From Hymenolepis diminuta (Eukaryota > Platyhelminthes > Cestoda > Cyclophyllidea > Hymenolepididae): a stretch of 64,000 nucleotides of DNA. Location of the stretch: assembly GCA_900708905.1 (NCBI GenBank), contig CAADRB010000029.1, positions 1,210,978 to 1,274,977 of the forward strand, written 5' to 3'. Positions 35,360 through 47,540 of this stretch are shown here, in pieces. The position numbers were made by a program, and so were the translations under genes. The notes under the pieces are model-generated. The model did not search any database, had not been told where the DNA came from, and saw only the letters and a list, made by a program, of their open reading frames with translations. The number at the start of each line of letters is the position of its first letter. The stretch's first letter is position 1.

Positions 35360-38300
35360 ATGTTGGAGCGGCCGCAGCTAAAACGTCTTTCGGGGGAGCG
35401 TTTAAGTTCCGAATATAACTTATCTTTCGCAGGTTGTGGCTTTTTATGTGTTTATCATATTGGTGTTATATCATGTATTAAACGCTTCGCACCACAGCTC
35501 TATATCAATCGTCCGGTATCTGGTGCTAGTGCAGGCGCATTCACTGGAGCTTTCCTTATTTGCGATGCTGATCTATTAACCCTGACAGAATATTTGATGG
35601 ATATTATTAATAGATCTCGAGAATACTGCCTTGGGGCGTTTGATCCACGATTCGATATCATGAAATATCTCAAAGAAGGTTTAGATCGCCTTTTGCCACA
35701 AGATGCGCATATCCAATGCTCTGGGCGTCTCTTTATATCTATGACGCACCAACAATCTGGAAAAAATCTCGTTGTCAGTCACTTTAAAACTCGTGCAGAC
35801 CTTATTCGCGCAATTCTTTGTTCATCATTCATCCCAGTTTTCGGAGGTTTCAAAGCTCCTGAATATAAAGGTGATGTAGGTTGCCCCTTTCATAACTTAT
35901 TAACTTTTTAGTGTTTTATTGATGGTGGTTTGTCTGACAACTTGCCAAATATGAATCGAAATACAATTACGGTCAGCCCGTTTTGTGGAGATGCTGATAT
36001 TTGTCCGCGGGATGATATCTGGGAACCAAGTGAACAGGCTACCATCGCCGGACATATTTATCTCTCGCAAACCAGTCTTATTCTCAACTGGGCTAATCTT
36101 AAACGTGTTGTTAGTATTGTTGTACCGATGAGCTCTGAAGATCTTGGTAAATTTGCTTGCAGTGGGTTCGAAGATGCTCTCAGATTTCTTTTAACTAGAG
36201 GTAAATATTCCTTGATTAGTAGTTTAATTTAAAGCTCTATTTTAAATGAAATCAGTTATATATTTAAGTAAATCTTTCTAAGTTTCAAAATTGGTTTCTA
36301 TATGTTATGCGTAATTCGTTTTGAAATTCAGTTTGACTCAATTTCAAAATAAGGGTCCAGTTTGCTTTTTTAATTTTAGGATAGGATGGAGCGATTTGTT
36401 AGAACGTCCAATATTGTTTTACTGTCGAAGATCTTTGAATTTTTCAAATTTGATTGGTCGTGGTCATTAGCCAACAGAGAGTTGTTGTCATATTCTTTTT
36501 AATTCAAATAAATGATTGTTTGATTGATTACGTTTATTACGTCGTAATTGGGCTATTCTAATTATTTAAATTTATAACGGAATGGTGAGCTGCATAGGTA
36601 TTTTGAAACTAGAGGATTTTTGAATTCGTAGGATTGTTCCTTTATCAGTATAGATTCAACTTTATCATGGAGCATGTTCTTCCAAAGATCGGGGCCTTAT
36701 TTTTACTCATGTTGCAGGCTTTTATGTGTCATTTAATCAAGCATTAAAGGTGTTATTGAGATGTAATTAACTCCACACTTTGCTCCTCTTTTTTATTTGA
36801 AAGCAGACACTTGGAATTATACCCTATGTAAATCTAAGTGATAGAAGCTGTTTATCCTATACAATTTGGATATGTCTTACCTTGTAGAAATACTAATTTC
36901 ACCATTTTCGTTCAAGGCATAATTGCCTGCCCTGTTCATAGAGATCCTCGCTTATTCAATGACCATCGCCGTAATAAAAGTTGTGCCGGAGAACTTGAAT
37001 CATTCTCAAAACGGAGAAGGATGACGAAGGTTACAAGTGCAATACCACCTAAACGACCAAAGTCAGTATCTTCACCCATTCCAAAGGCTGCTTCCTCCTA
37101 TATGATCAAAAGCGTCTCACGAAATCTCCTCTGTGAACTTACAAACCCCATGGACAAGAGCTTCTATCAAACCACATTCGGCAGTCGATCTCTAGCTGTG
37201 CCTGAATGTGTTTCCTGCAGGACAGCTATGCTTAATTCTTATGTCTCTAAATTTCCCACTAGTCTTTATAACGTTATATCTGGTGAAAAGGCGAAAAACA
37301 GTGCTGCAAAAGACCGTGAACAGAAAGTGGAAGGTTCTTCGTGGTGGTCCTTTCCAAGCATTTCATTGAATGTTCTACCGGAATGGCTCTATCCCTCCTC
37401 TGTGACGCATCAAGTTTTGGCCCAAGTACTCACATTTCTTGCGGCGTCAACTAGTCTGCAAGTATCAGCCGTGCAGTCTATGATTTCTGCGTAAGTTAAC
37501 GCTCGAGTAATTTTCATTAATTGGTGGCTCTGTAGATAACATGTACATTTGTCAAGTCTAAGGTCCCGGGTTATATGCCCATATGTGTTCACCATGTTAT
37601 CGGAGTCTGATTGAGTGTCGTTAGTGAATTTGAGTCTCTTATCAGGGAGGCTCTATGGTTCTAAAATGTGATTGGAATTGTTAATCAGCGTTATTATTTT
37701 TAAGAAATAGTCGATTTAATTTGTTTCGATTCGTACTTTTCTCATATGGGAATCGTTTACATTGGGGTCGTAACTTCTTCTAATTCGAGTGTTTATGAGC
37801 CCGATTTGCCAAAGATGACTCAAATTTCTTCCCTCTGAATCTTTTTATAAGAAGTCAAAGCATCATCATTTTTGCGACTTTTAACTTGCTGCTTATAATT
37901 AAATTTTAATCAATTTGCAAATAAATCCTTTTTTATAGATAGCTTCTCTCTTCTATATTAATGTCTAGAAATTCGATATAATTGTATCGGTCTTCTGTTT
38001 TAGTTTTATCGGATGTATTAGGTGCCTCCAAAATTCTTCCCCATCAACTCTAGAGCCTGTGATAAATCTCTTGACCTCTTTTGATGCAACTCTGACAACT
38101 TTGGTTGAGAAGGGAGCTGTACGCACTGAAAAACTGGCCACTATTCTTCGTTCTAATGAAGGTCTAGACAAAATCTTCAACTGTCTCATCGACATGATCC
38201 GTTCGGACTTACTCACTTTCGTGCCACAACTCAAACCTACTGTTAAAACTCCCTTCTTACATCATTCGCAGAGCGTCTGGTTTATGCAAGAATTCACTCA

Positions 38301-38364
38301 TCCTTTGGATGAAGCCTCTCAAGAAGTTAGTGACAAGCGTGATAACTGGATTGAGTCAACTTGA
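35360..38364 (+). CDS. PNPLA2-like: patatin-like phospholipase, ATGL/PNPLA2-type triacylglycerol lipase
   Basis: It is expected to hydrolyse triacylglycerol on lipid droplets. The exons are 35360-35875, 35912-36200, 36917-37490 and 38022-38364 (phases 0, 1, 2; 573 residues). The patatin domain starts at SFAGCGF (residues 22-28) and has the nucleophile Ser57 in GASAG. The catalytic Asp176 lies in DGG, the fourth codon of exon 2. Other ATGL hallmarks are HFKTRADLIRAILCSSFIPV, the DGGLSDNLP loop and NTITVSPFCGDADICP. The C-terminal 270 residues are variable, with a basic Ser-rich part and a hydrophobic stretch around LPEWLYPSS, as in the family's droplet-binding region. The oxyanion-hole motif reads GCGFLC where relatives have GCGFLG. 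Intron 1 is only 36 nt (35876-35911). The exon 3 acceptor after TTCAAG at 36916 was chosen because it keeps frame and restores the family's RG-I sequence. The start ATG is the only in-frame one before the domain, but an upstream exon cannot be excluded. Confidence 0.9.
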
Positions 38365-39991
38365 TAACGAAAGGGTTAGTGCAACCTCATCTTACATATC
38401 GAACGTTTCCAATTTGATATTGCAGGGATTTTTCCCCGTTTTGCTTTTTTTAGATTCCAAATGTAAAATCAGCAGATCTTTTTGATTATTGAGCTCTATG
38501 TACCGATTCTAGGTTTCGATCTCTTCCCATTTCGTCAGAATTTCGCACCTGATTTTGTCTTCATTTTTATGGCTTTACGCAGAAATTTCCTCATTTACTG
38601 ACCGAAAGTTTTCATTTTTCACTTGAGGATTTTATTTCAAGATTATGTTAAATGCTATGGTATTTCTTTTATTTTGACCCACAACAAAGTAAACAAATTT
38701 TACAAATTTGTCATTGTGGGAAAGCAGTTGAAATTTAACAGTAACTCCAGTAAGTGATGAGGGGAAAGGATCAAGATGTTGAGAGTAAATTCAAAGTGTC
38801 AGAGAGTCTTATCTGATTTGTGTTATATACCCGGGGCACCGTAGTAATAGGTATTATGACTTGTGCTAATAGAAAGCATGATTTCTGAGGTAAGATATCT
38901 AAACAGGAAATAACTAATATTAGTTATAAAATACGAAATAACGTTTAAGGGTAGCTAAATCGAGGAAACATCAGAGCCACCTATACTTTAAGGCAACAGT
39001 CACGAATACTGCATATCATAGAGGTCTCGGAAGGGGAATATGTATAGGGGAGTTATTATTACATGGTATATCTGCTCATGTCTGAACAAATGGTTTCGGG
39101 ACATAACAACCTGATTTTTTAGATTTGAATTCTGCAGTATCTACTCAGTAGTTCACGTTCCAAAACTCAAATGTCGTGATTTTGCACTTTGTTTACTGAG
39201 CAAATTCTTGCCCACGAAATTCAGTGTCTAATTATGATGGTCGGGCTTGCCACTTCAAAAAATCTTTTTCAGTGATTGAGAAAGTGAATAATCTTACGTG
39301 GTAACAGGTAGCTTACAAGGTATTAACATGTCAGAGCTGAGATAGCTGGAATTTTCAACTTTTCGGAGCTCACCCAAGCAAAATGGGAAACCGCAGCAGG
39401 AGTTGGAATCGGGCATTAAAATTATGTCCTTACTATTGGCATTTTTAAGTCATGAATTGCGGCTTCTGTGATTAAGTTTTGATTCAAATAGATAAAAAGA
39501 AGGCATTGTATGAATTCACTTATGTAGGTGAAGTCGGAATTTATTAGCTTATTTTAACGTGTAGTAACTCTAGTTCGCATATTAACGTCTTGAATACATC
39601 CCACCAAGCTTATTATCTATATTCTAGTTAAAATACGGAGAAAAAACTTCTTGAAGTTGATTTAGGAATTGATAAAATTCCCAACAATAATTTTGGGAAT
39701 TAATATATCAAAAATTCTTACGTTGTACAATTGGGGTATGTCACATTTCAATAACTATTATTGATTTATAGTGGATGCTACACAAACTAGCTCTTTGCTA
39801 AACTTCACTAATCCTCTAAGAAGTCAATCTAGCTGCCGATAAATACAACTAGCCTCTAGCAGAGTCTTCTAGTATAAATTTGCCTCCAAACTTGACTAGG
39901 CTATGCCCAAAGTAGCAAGAATAGAGAAGGTATCGATTGGAGAGAGTTTATTGCAAATCATGGCTCACCCAATATGCTTAATCATTAAATA
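38365..39991. other. 3' flank of the lipase gene, no gene seen
   Basis: AT-rich sequence without supportable exons or recognised repeats, up to the left end of the mariner element. Confidence 0.4.
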
Positions 39992-41025
39992 CAGGATGTG
40001 TAAGGTATTTGAGAACGCCTTACACACTTTTAGAAACAGGAAATGAAACTCTTAACGGTTGAAATGTACAATTTCTTATAAGAAGGCAAATAAGCATAGT
40101 GTCAATTTGGGTTTTATTCTGTATATCCTCCAACTTCTATTACCCACTCGATTCGAGTCTGAAAGCGAATGCAAGCTTTTATCAGGTGGTCATTATTCAT
40201 GTCCTCTATTCCTCGGGCTATTGCTTCCATCAGAGGGGAGAATTTGATGTTATGGAGATGCCTATTAACTTCCTTTTTAATCACGCCGTCTTACACGCTT
40301 GAAGAGTCTTTACATAGGCATCTACATTCACTCTAAGGCCCTGTGGGAAAAGTTGGGCGTCATGATGTGCCCTTCACTCCTGACAACACCACAAGCCATC
40401 ATTGTTGATAGAAACTTCGTGTGCATGCATAACATTTAGAACCTCAGTGGGATCCGCCAGCACATAGCCACCTATCGTTTCTTCGACTGACTTTCATCCT
40501 GGTGGAAGTTTTTCCGTTGGAGAAAAACCAAAGACACTCCTCTTCTTCTGAGTGCTTCCTTTGTTTAAGAACAATTGTTTAAATAATTCTCTTGAGTTGC
40601 TTCTGTCCACATAAACTGACTTCGCCTAAGAAGTATGATGAGCAACGTTCCTTATATACTGCTGTTCCTACGGGCACTTGAAAATCCTTGGCAAGATATT
40701 GCCCATTGAGTTCCCGGGATTTTCGTCCATCATACCATGCACTCTTCTCACAAACTCAAGTGTTGTGAGTGAGTGGGCAGAACGTTGACAAGCTCCTGTT
40801 TTCCCTTCCTCGAGACGGCCAATTCATCTCCTTTCTAACCTTGCGAATGAATGATCTTGCAATTTCCAAATTCCTATGGTTCGTTTTTATGGGCAGTATT
40901 ACAGTGTGTCTTCATTAGTTGTAGTGGTATCCGCCATGAGATCTGATATAAAAAATGCATGAATTATTATCGGATTAGTTTAAATTACAAAAATGTAAGC
41001 GACCTCAGATACCTTACGCACCTTG
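39992..41025 (-). mobile_element. dead mariner-family transposon with TIRs and TA duplication
   Basis: The element is about 1,034 bp long. Its left end reads CAGGATGTGTAAGGTATTTG and the right end, reverse-complemented, reads CAAGGTGCGTAAGGTATCTG. Together these form imperfect inverted termini of about 30 bp. TA dinucleotides flank both sides (39990-39991 and 41026-41027), the usual Tc1/mariner target duplication. The minus strand between them carries a broken transposase gene (separate entry). An intact mariner is about 1.3 kb, so the internal deletion in the transposase explains the shorter length. Confidence 0.88.
40137..40937 (-). pseudogene. mariner transposase pseudogene, internally deleted
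   Basis: From an ATG at 40937 leftwards, fragments in several frames follow mariner transposase order. First comes the helix-turn-helix region (ARSFIRKVRKE), then LEFVRRVHGMMDENPGNSM, then LWFFSNGK. Next are VSRRNDRWLCA and ADPTEV, then SEGHIM, LFPQGLRVNVDAYVKTLQ and a C-terminal block with HNIKFSPLMEAIARGIEDMN. The first catalytic aspartate of the DD34D triad, normally in FFSDEK, is Asn here. The roughly 60-residue segment that should carry the second and third aspartates is missing between YVKTLQ and the VNRHLHN block. Several stops and frameshifts also occur. It cannot encode an active enzyme. Confidence 0.85.
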
Positions 41026-41027
41026 TA

Positions 41028-43317
41028 TAATCAACGCTATGCTGTAGGAATATTGACCGATGATTGGCTGGGAAGACCTCTGCACGCACATCACACTTGT
41101 TCGCTACGCGATCGGTAGTACACCACACTTTCCGGAATGTTCAAGTACACTCGAAATTGGTAGCTTTGTGAACACAGATTTATCTCCTCGACATTAAACT
41201 GATGAAATCCTTTCAATATCTGATCAGAAAGTGAGTGATCATATCCCTATAATTCAATTAAAATTAATAACAGGATCTGCTTTAGCAAATTAAGCATTTC
41301 TGTTATCATCAAGCTGATTAAGATATTCCCATGCAGTAATAAATTAATTAGTTATGTTGGAGGATAGTGAAGGATTGAAGGTATGAATAATTTTAAATTG
41401 GATGTCCTTTAGCCTGCCACAAGATTTATGTCAGGAGATTCGAATTCTTCGTGAACCCCCACTTTTAGTGAAATCAATCGAAATATAAACAAATTTAGAT
41501 ATTAAATTGAGAAATTTTTGAGTACACAAGACAATGTTTTCAGTGGACCCGTTGTACAGTACATTAGTAGTTAGAGCTCTTCATAGGTATTTAAAATGTA
41601 TAAAGCTGTTCTCTGTGTAAGCGTTAAATTCCAATAAATAGAACACGAATGTGGCGTTATGAGTGCAACGGCGCACGTATCACTTAAATGTGGCAAGTGG
41701 TATAGAAAATGTAATAATGAAAATATAGTGCGCGGAAAAAAGTCACATTCTTCACACCTGTTTCCTTTTTATCGCATATTCTCACGGATTGTATAGTTTG
41801 AACAAAATCATATGATGAAATTTTATATTATGAATAATCACACTATAATTAACTGTTGTCATATGCGTATTTTGTATGCTTTATTTCTATTTTTACATTC
41901 TTCTATTAATCAGTATTAATCGGTATGTTCAATTTTCAGAAATAGCGAATGCATGGATTTCGAAGTCGCAATCTAGAACTACAACATCGACAGCATAAAT
42001 TAATTTTCACATCTTCTTCCCTTGTTAATGAAACCAGTAGGTGGCGACTTAATACCCACAATAATAATCAGAACGATAATAAGTAACGATTATTTAAAAT
42101 CACAATTTAGTTGTCGATTCCTCTGTTGGTTCAGCATTAACAAAATGAACCAACTCATTGCTCTTACTCTACTTTTTAGCCCCGATTTATACATCATAGT
42201 AACCGACTTCCTAATGTTATGAAAAATAATCCTTTGATGAAGAAAATTAACTTATCTCCTCTTCAGTCGTCGAGTCCCTACACAATAAAACATCCATATG
42301 TACAGCTGTCCCTAAAGAGTATAAATTGATAAATAATGCCTTGGCTTTCAGATTATTTTGAATTTATGCACTACAATATTTCGATTTTGTTTTTTTGGTA
42401 AACAGTCAATCCATTATCCTCATTTACGCACATATTTGATAATTACAACTACTTATGCATTCTTTCTATTAGTATTTAACGACGTTTATTAATAGTGTTG
42501 GTAAGTTTATTTATTTCAAGAAATTGGTGATTTAAAACTCCTTGTCCGATTGACGTGCACATCGAGATCAATAGCTAAAAACATAAGATAGTCTGGATAT
42601 CTCTTAAGCTCCAGTTCTTTGTTAAACGGTGATCGGCCGTAACTACTGATGATAATCACCGTAGAATGCATTTGATGAAACTTACACATTTTCCATGCAC
42701 ATGAATTTCAATGATTAAATCAGAAAAATTATGCACGCATTTATGTGAAAGCTTTGTAATACAGAAAAGTCGCTCGCTGTTGTGCATGTATTAAAAGTTA
42801 GTCAAATCGACCATTTTATTCTTCTCATTGATAATTCCCACAGCAACTTAAGGGAACGTGACAGTAGTGCGTTCCAAAAGGAGATTGGTATTTGAAAAGG
42901 TAAGATCTTACCAAATTTGATATTTAATGTAAGAGGAGATTTACGACTTCTCTCCAAGTCAGATTTTTATGGAAAATTAGCTTCCTTAAGTATATTCTCA
43001 ATTAATATGAAAGTAATTTCATTCACATATAATACCGCAGATTGAAAGCTGTTCAGAATTTACGGCTTAAAGTTTGTGAAACATTTAAAAAAATATATCT
43101 GTCAATCCCATTCTGGTGGTGTTTCAGATTTCAAATCAAGTACTACTTTTCAGACATCCTAATTTTGCATTGAAAACAAGTATTCAAAAGCGACTTTCTC
43201 AATCTATGTAGTACTTTTCCTTAATCTGAAATTGGTGCTGGAAAATAGATAGAATCACTCATACTTTATTATAAATCCTAATAAAAGGATAAATTAAGTG
43301 AATAGTTTCGAACGCTC
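41028..43317. other. intergenic, no feature seen
   Basis: AT-rich sequence with no supportable exon or recognised repeat. Confidence 0.35.
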
Positions 43318-43485
43318 CTCTTGGACAGAGGGCGGCATCCTAGAACCTTCCCGATGAGAGGTTAGTATTCTGCTCAAGTATTAACCAGACTTAACTGGGG
43401 CAGTTGGCCATTCTTCTCACTGGGTGTGCGGTGACGGCAATCGAATCCATGACCTCTGACACGACAGACGTAAAAATTTTTCAAG
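43318..43485 (-). repeat. tRNA-derived SINE copy, minus strand
   Basis: Read on the minus strand it contains GTCAGAGGTCATGGATTCGA, a good polymerase III box B. About 70 nt later comes CCAGTTAAGTCTGG, shared with the copy at 55655-55790 at the same spacing. The box A half is weak here. Non-coding. Confidence 0.6.
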
Positions 43486-43889
43486 TTAATTTACTGGTGT
43501 AAGAAAATGAATAAATTGAAAAAAATTGCATGCAAAATTAGAGAACACGAAGAGGATTGTTAAAAAATATGAAAAATCCTTGTGATAATTTTTTGCCAAA
43601 TTAACAAATAAATAATAGATTGGAAACCGAACACTTCAACTGATAAATAAATAAGTGCGCATTAGAAAAATCAAGTTGCCCCGAAAATTTTTTACTAATT
43701 TCTAGTTTAAGCTTAGTTGCAAAAATAATGTTTGCACAGTGAATCAGTATAAGCCCTTGAACTGAGTTCCTGAGTTTAAATTTACAGAAAATTTGATATC
43801 TTATTAACTATTTAGGCAAAATGATCTTCCGTGGTCATTTGGAAAAGTTTTCAATGCTTATCTTGGGGAGAAGAGTAGTAACACAGATC

Positions 43890-44000
43890 GCTCTGTCATT
43901 CTTTTACGCGCCAATGCTCACATGATGTGCACCGGATGGCGTCAATCTGTGAGCTCTGACCTTGTAGGGTATTACATCTACCGCTGCGCCACCGGTGCAT
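43890..44000 (-). repeat. tRNA-derived SINE copy with clear box A, minus strand
   Basis: On the minus strand the head reads GCACCGGTGGCGCAGCGGTA, which contains a near-consensus tRNA 5' half and box A. It is followed by GGTCAGAGCTCACAGATTGA in the box B position, matching the neighbouring SINE copy. It is too diverged in the stems to be a working tRNA gene. Confidence 0.65.
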
Positions 44001-45686
44001 TAGTTAAATAGTTAAACATCGTTTTTTCCACTCTCTTCGGCAAAATAATGATCTTAAAGTTATTCTGAATTAAAGCTTATTTACTTACACGGTGAATTAG
44101 CTTAAAATAAATCAGCTTTGCTGTATCGTACCCTAAAGATTAAATCGTGAGATAATAAGACGACAATATGTTACTCGGATGAGAAAAGTGTTTCCATTTT
44201 TATGTTAAATTGTATAAAGGAAATGATCCTAAAAATAGTTCATATTTTGTTGTATTAATCCAACAGTTGCAAAGTATGCAAACTAATCTTACTTTAGATC
44301 TACTACACCGTTGTTCGGTTTCCATCGTTTTCACTAATTATCAAATTTGGATATCAATTTGATATGAATCTATATAATGTTCAATTTCGCCTTCCCGAAA
44401 TGATTTTATCCATTCAGATTTTCAAACAATCCTGGCAAACAGTCGTAAAACATTGTGAAGGATAAATATAATCTTCAAATAACTTATTGAGACTTCCTCA
44501 GTCATTCATAGAAATCAGTTGCCATATCAAGTCCTGTGACCATCTTTTCTATTTTGTGTTACTTAAATTAAGAAAGTAGATTCTTATAAGTATTCACGTG
44601 TGTACCATTTAAGAATTATTGATACTATTTGATCTTTCCCATTTATATGAAGTTTTAGCATTTATAATAATTATTTAAGACCATTAGAAATTTTGCATGC
44701 ACTTTATAAAAAAGGGAAATAAATAAAATTCGAGACATTATTTTTTAACTTTTATGGTTTGATTTGACAAAAAAGTGATAATTTTTTGCCTGCTAGCTCC
44801 TAATCTCTGACTGATCGTTATTGATGATTGCACACCAGGTGCAGATAATGCCCAGAGTCAGCCAGTGTCGGGACTAGCTGCAGTTGCTGTTTGAATTAAA
44901 ACATCCCATACGACGGAGATTTTGCAGCCCATTCGAATCCGCAATTCGGCAGTCCTCCCTCTGTTGTGCTAAGCAGGCTTTTATTCCAATAGATCTAGTC
45001 TCTAACCTCCAAACTACTTTGAATCAAACATTTCTTGAAGTACGACTGTACTTGAACAAAACATCGTATCTAAGATATAACTTGAACAAGGGTTATATTA
45101 TCTTTAACATATTATTAGCCTGGGGGAAGAGAAACTTAGATTGAATGATTTCGGTCTAGGAATGAAGAACTCTATAAAACTTCAAGAGTGTTTGGTTAGA
45201 GCTTGGCTTTCAAAGCCGGTATGGAAACTGTAGCAGTTGCTGTTTTCAAGATGTAAATGTATTCATTTACATTTTCTAAATCTAATCTAGCTCAAAATTT
45301 TCTGATCGCTGATAAAGCGCATAATCTAATTGTCAAATATAAAAGATTGGATGGTGGAAACAATCCCATCTTGATGGTTAAATAACCTTAGTTGATATAG
45401 GCTAGCTAATTTTTTTAACTGTCAATTTGCATTCCATATTCTACAAACTCTTACAGTGTAAGGTTTGTAAACGTCAGTTAAAAATTTACAGAAAGTTCTA
45501 CTTTGTTAAAACTGTTTGTGATTGGTACCACGAAATCCCTATTTAATGATATCCTTGTCGATTGTCTTTACCCTTATAACTGGGCCTCTAGTTTTTGCTA
45601 CCGATTCCGGTATGGTTGAATTCTAGAAACTTCCTCTTTTCTCCAGCGTCAAAGCCATATGGACTTTCATATTGTAGTAGAAATCT
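44001..45686. other. intergenic, no feature seen
   Basis: AT-rich. No exon or repeat could be supported. Confidence 0.35.
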
Positions 45687-45963
45687 AACCCTCAAATTAA
45701 TTAATTCCTCTCGAACATATCTTCTCCCTTTGTAAAAACAAATTTTTATAGAGATTTCAGTCAGTCGGCGTGGCCCGACTCCCCACATTATGTTAAGAAC
45801 ATCATTATCGACAAGTCTCAATCTATACCCACTTATTCTTTGCTCCCAGACTTTCACTCTAATGTAAACAGCCACGTGGTGATACACGTCAGTATCTCTC
45901 TCTGCGCTCTCTCACAGGCGCAGTCCCTACCCCTCTCAACTCCTTCCGAGCATTCTTTCCGTA
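45687..45963 (+). repeat. direct repeat family E, left copy (277 bp)
   Basis: Almost identical to 47043-47293 apart from a few substitutions and one 26-bp insertion (GTAAAAACAAATTTTTATAG and six further bases) at about 45731-45756. The body contains GTCAGTCGGCGTGGCCCGAC and a CT-rich CTCTCTCTGC-like half. It is followed by CTCAATAAAG, which resembles a polyadenylation signal in an LTR. The reading frames across it are not conserved protein. Confidence 0.8.
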
Positions 45964-46416
45964 CTCAATAAAGTTCTCCAGCAAATAATCCCTTCCCTCT
46001 ATCTTTCTGTCATAGTGGTAGGAGGTAGAGAGTGTAGCCTGAAGAATAGCTAGAGGGAAGTCATATACGCTAGCTGCTAGTTCTGCCGTCTAAAATATAC
46101 TGCAAACTTGAGGACCAAAAAATATTAGAAATTATTTTCATGAGATAGCTAAATAGTAGTTCTTCAATTCCAAAGTGTAAACAACACAACTGAAGCAAGT
46201 GCAGGAAATAAATATTTTTTCTTGATTCTTGCGTTTTCTCTAAGATTTGAAGATCAGCTAAATGAAAGCAATTTATTCGTACGTATATTCAAACGATCAT
46301 AGTTTCCATAAATTATATGTAATGGCGATCCCAGTTAGTAATGATACTCATGTATGCATATATACTTGAAAATCATTGTCAAATCACAGACATGTACACA
46401 TCACTGTCTACTAAAA

Positions 46417-46680
46417 TTATTTCAGTAGTAAATAATTCAAAAATACTACACGAAGAGAGAGGGTGAGTGAGCCAACTGGACGACCACCGTGAGTTCTGAA
46501 GGGCTTCGGGAAATGAAAGAGAGCATTAATGAGACCAAATCTGAGTTTGACGGAGAGAGGAGAGGAAGTGCCCGTAAATGCAGCACGTCTCTTCTCGTAT
46601 AACGACAACCACGAAACTAAGAGGATAAGATTAGGTTTTGAGAGAGCGTAGGGAACGTTGCAGAATACACAAAATCCCAA
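46417..46680 (-). other. C/T-rich open stretch between direct repeats
   Basis: On the minus strand this 87-codon open stretch is C/T-rich in the same style as family E but could not be aligned to it. It lies inside the interval bounded by the two family E copies. The frame is unlikely to be a real protein: it has no splice partner and no recognised motif. Confidence 0.25.
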
Positions 46681-47042
46681 AAGTGCTTAATGGCCGAAAT
46701 AGATGTTCTCTGCTGTAGTTTTACAGGCCTTGTTACTCAACTGATCCAGTCGACGTTCAAGTAAATTCAATGTTGTGCGCATCTGGAAGAGGAGAAAGAA
46801 AAAAAAGGTAAATATAATTTTACCTAAGGTTTCTCTATATAATATTAGTAAGGCTCAAATTCTAAAGCACAGTTCTTCCCATGCAAACTTGGAGAATTCA
46901 TGCTATAATAAGAAAGAGAAAGTTTCATTATAATCCACCGCGCAGGTTGCCACATAAACGGAACTATTTCATTACAAGTCCCAAATTTAGAGCTGGAGTT
47001 ATAATTTCGTTAACATCTAGTACAAATGTCTAGTGGCTCAAT

Positions 47043-47293
47043 AACCCTCATGTTAATTAATTTCTTTCGAGCATATCTTCTCCCTTTCAGTCAGTCGGCG
47101 TGGCCCGACTCCCCACATTATGTTAAGAACATCATTATCGACAAGTCTCAATCTATACCCACTTATTCTTTGCTCCCAGACTTTCACTCTAATGTAAACA
47201 GCCACGTGGTGATACACGTCAGTATCTCTCTCTGCACTCTCTCACAGGCGCAGTCCCTACCCCTCTCAATTCCTTCCGAGCATTCTCCCCGTA
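47043..47293 (+). repeat. direct repeat family E, right copy (251 bp)
   Basis: It matches 45687-45963 without the 26-bp insertion and is cut off at GTAC, where a family C element begins. Together with the left copy it bounds a non-coding interval of about 1.1 kb. This is the architecture of a terminal-repeat retrotransposon in miniature (inference). Confidence 0.8.
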
Positions 47294-47540
47294 CATGTAA
47301 GATTCATTATTTTTTATTTTTTAATTTCCGTTCATCCGAACGAATTTATTTGCATTACAGTTGCAAATGGCGCTTAATAAAAGTCAACCTGTCTATACGA
47401 AAACGTATGTCTTGGTTTTGACATGGTGGTCTGGGTCGTCTTGTATTATGGTACTGTTGGGTTATATGCATAATTAGCGCAATTTCTTGCGGAATCTAAG
47501 AGTCGACTACTGTGCTCCACAAAGAAGAGCAAATCATTAC
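47291..47540 (+). repeat. family C repeat, copy 4
   Basis: Homologous to 32425-32690 from TGTAAGATTC through CGAACGAATTTATTT, TGGTCTGGGTCGT and GAGTCGACTAC to CAAAGAAGAG. It interrupts the end of the right family E copy, so it inserted later. Confidence 0.6.

Noticed and set aside
36711..36780. Alternative lipase exon 3 beginning after TTGCAG at 36712
   Set aside because: It keeps frame for only a dozen residues before a stop or weak donor, while the 36917 acceptor leads into a long open exon joined to the last one.
40059..40302. Two plus-strand open frames near 40.1-40.3 kb
   Set aside because: They are opposite-strand shadows of the mariner transposase relic.
43900..44000. A functional tRNA gene on the minus strand
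   Set aside because: Box A is good, but acceptor and anticodon stems do not form and related copies show it is a SINE head.
45588..45887. 99-codon minus-strand open frame
   Set aside because: It lies largely within direct repeat E and has no splice partners or recognisable domain.
47026..47421. 131-codon plus-strand open frame
   Set aside because: It spans the junction of two repeats (families E and C), and the matching repeat at 45687 is not open in the same frame.
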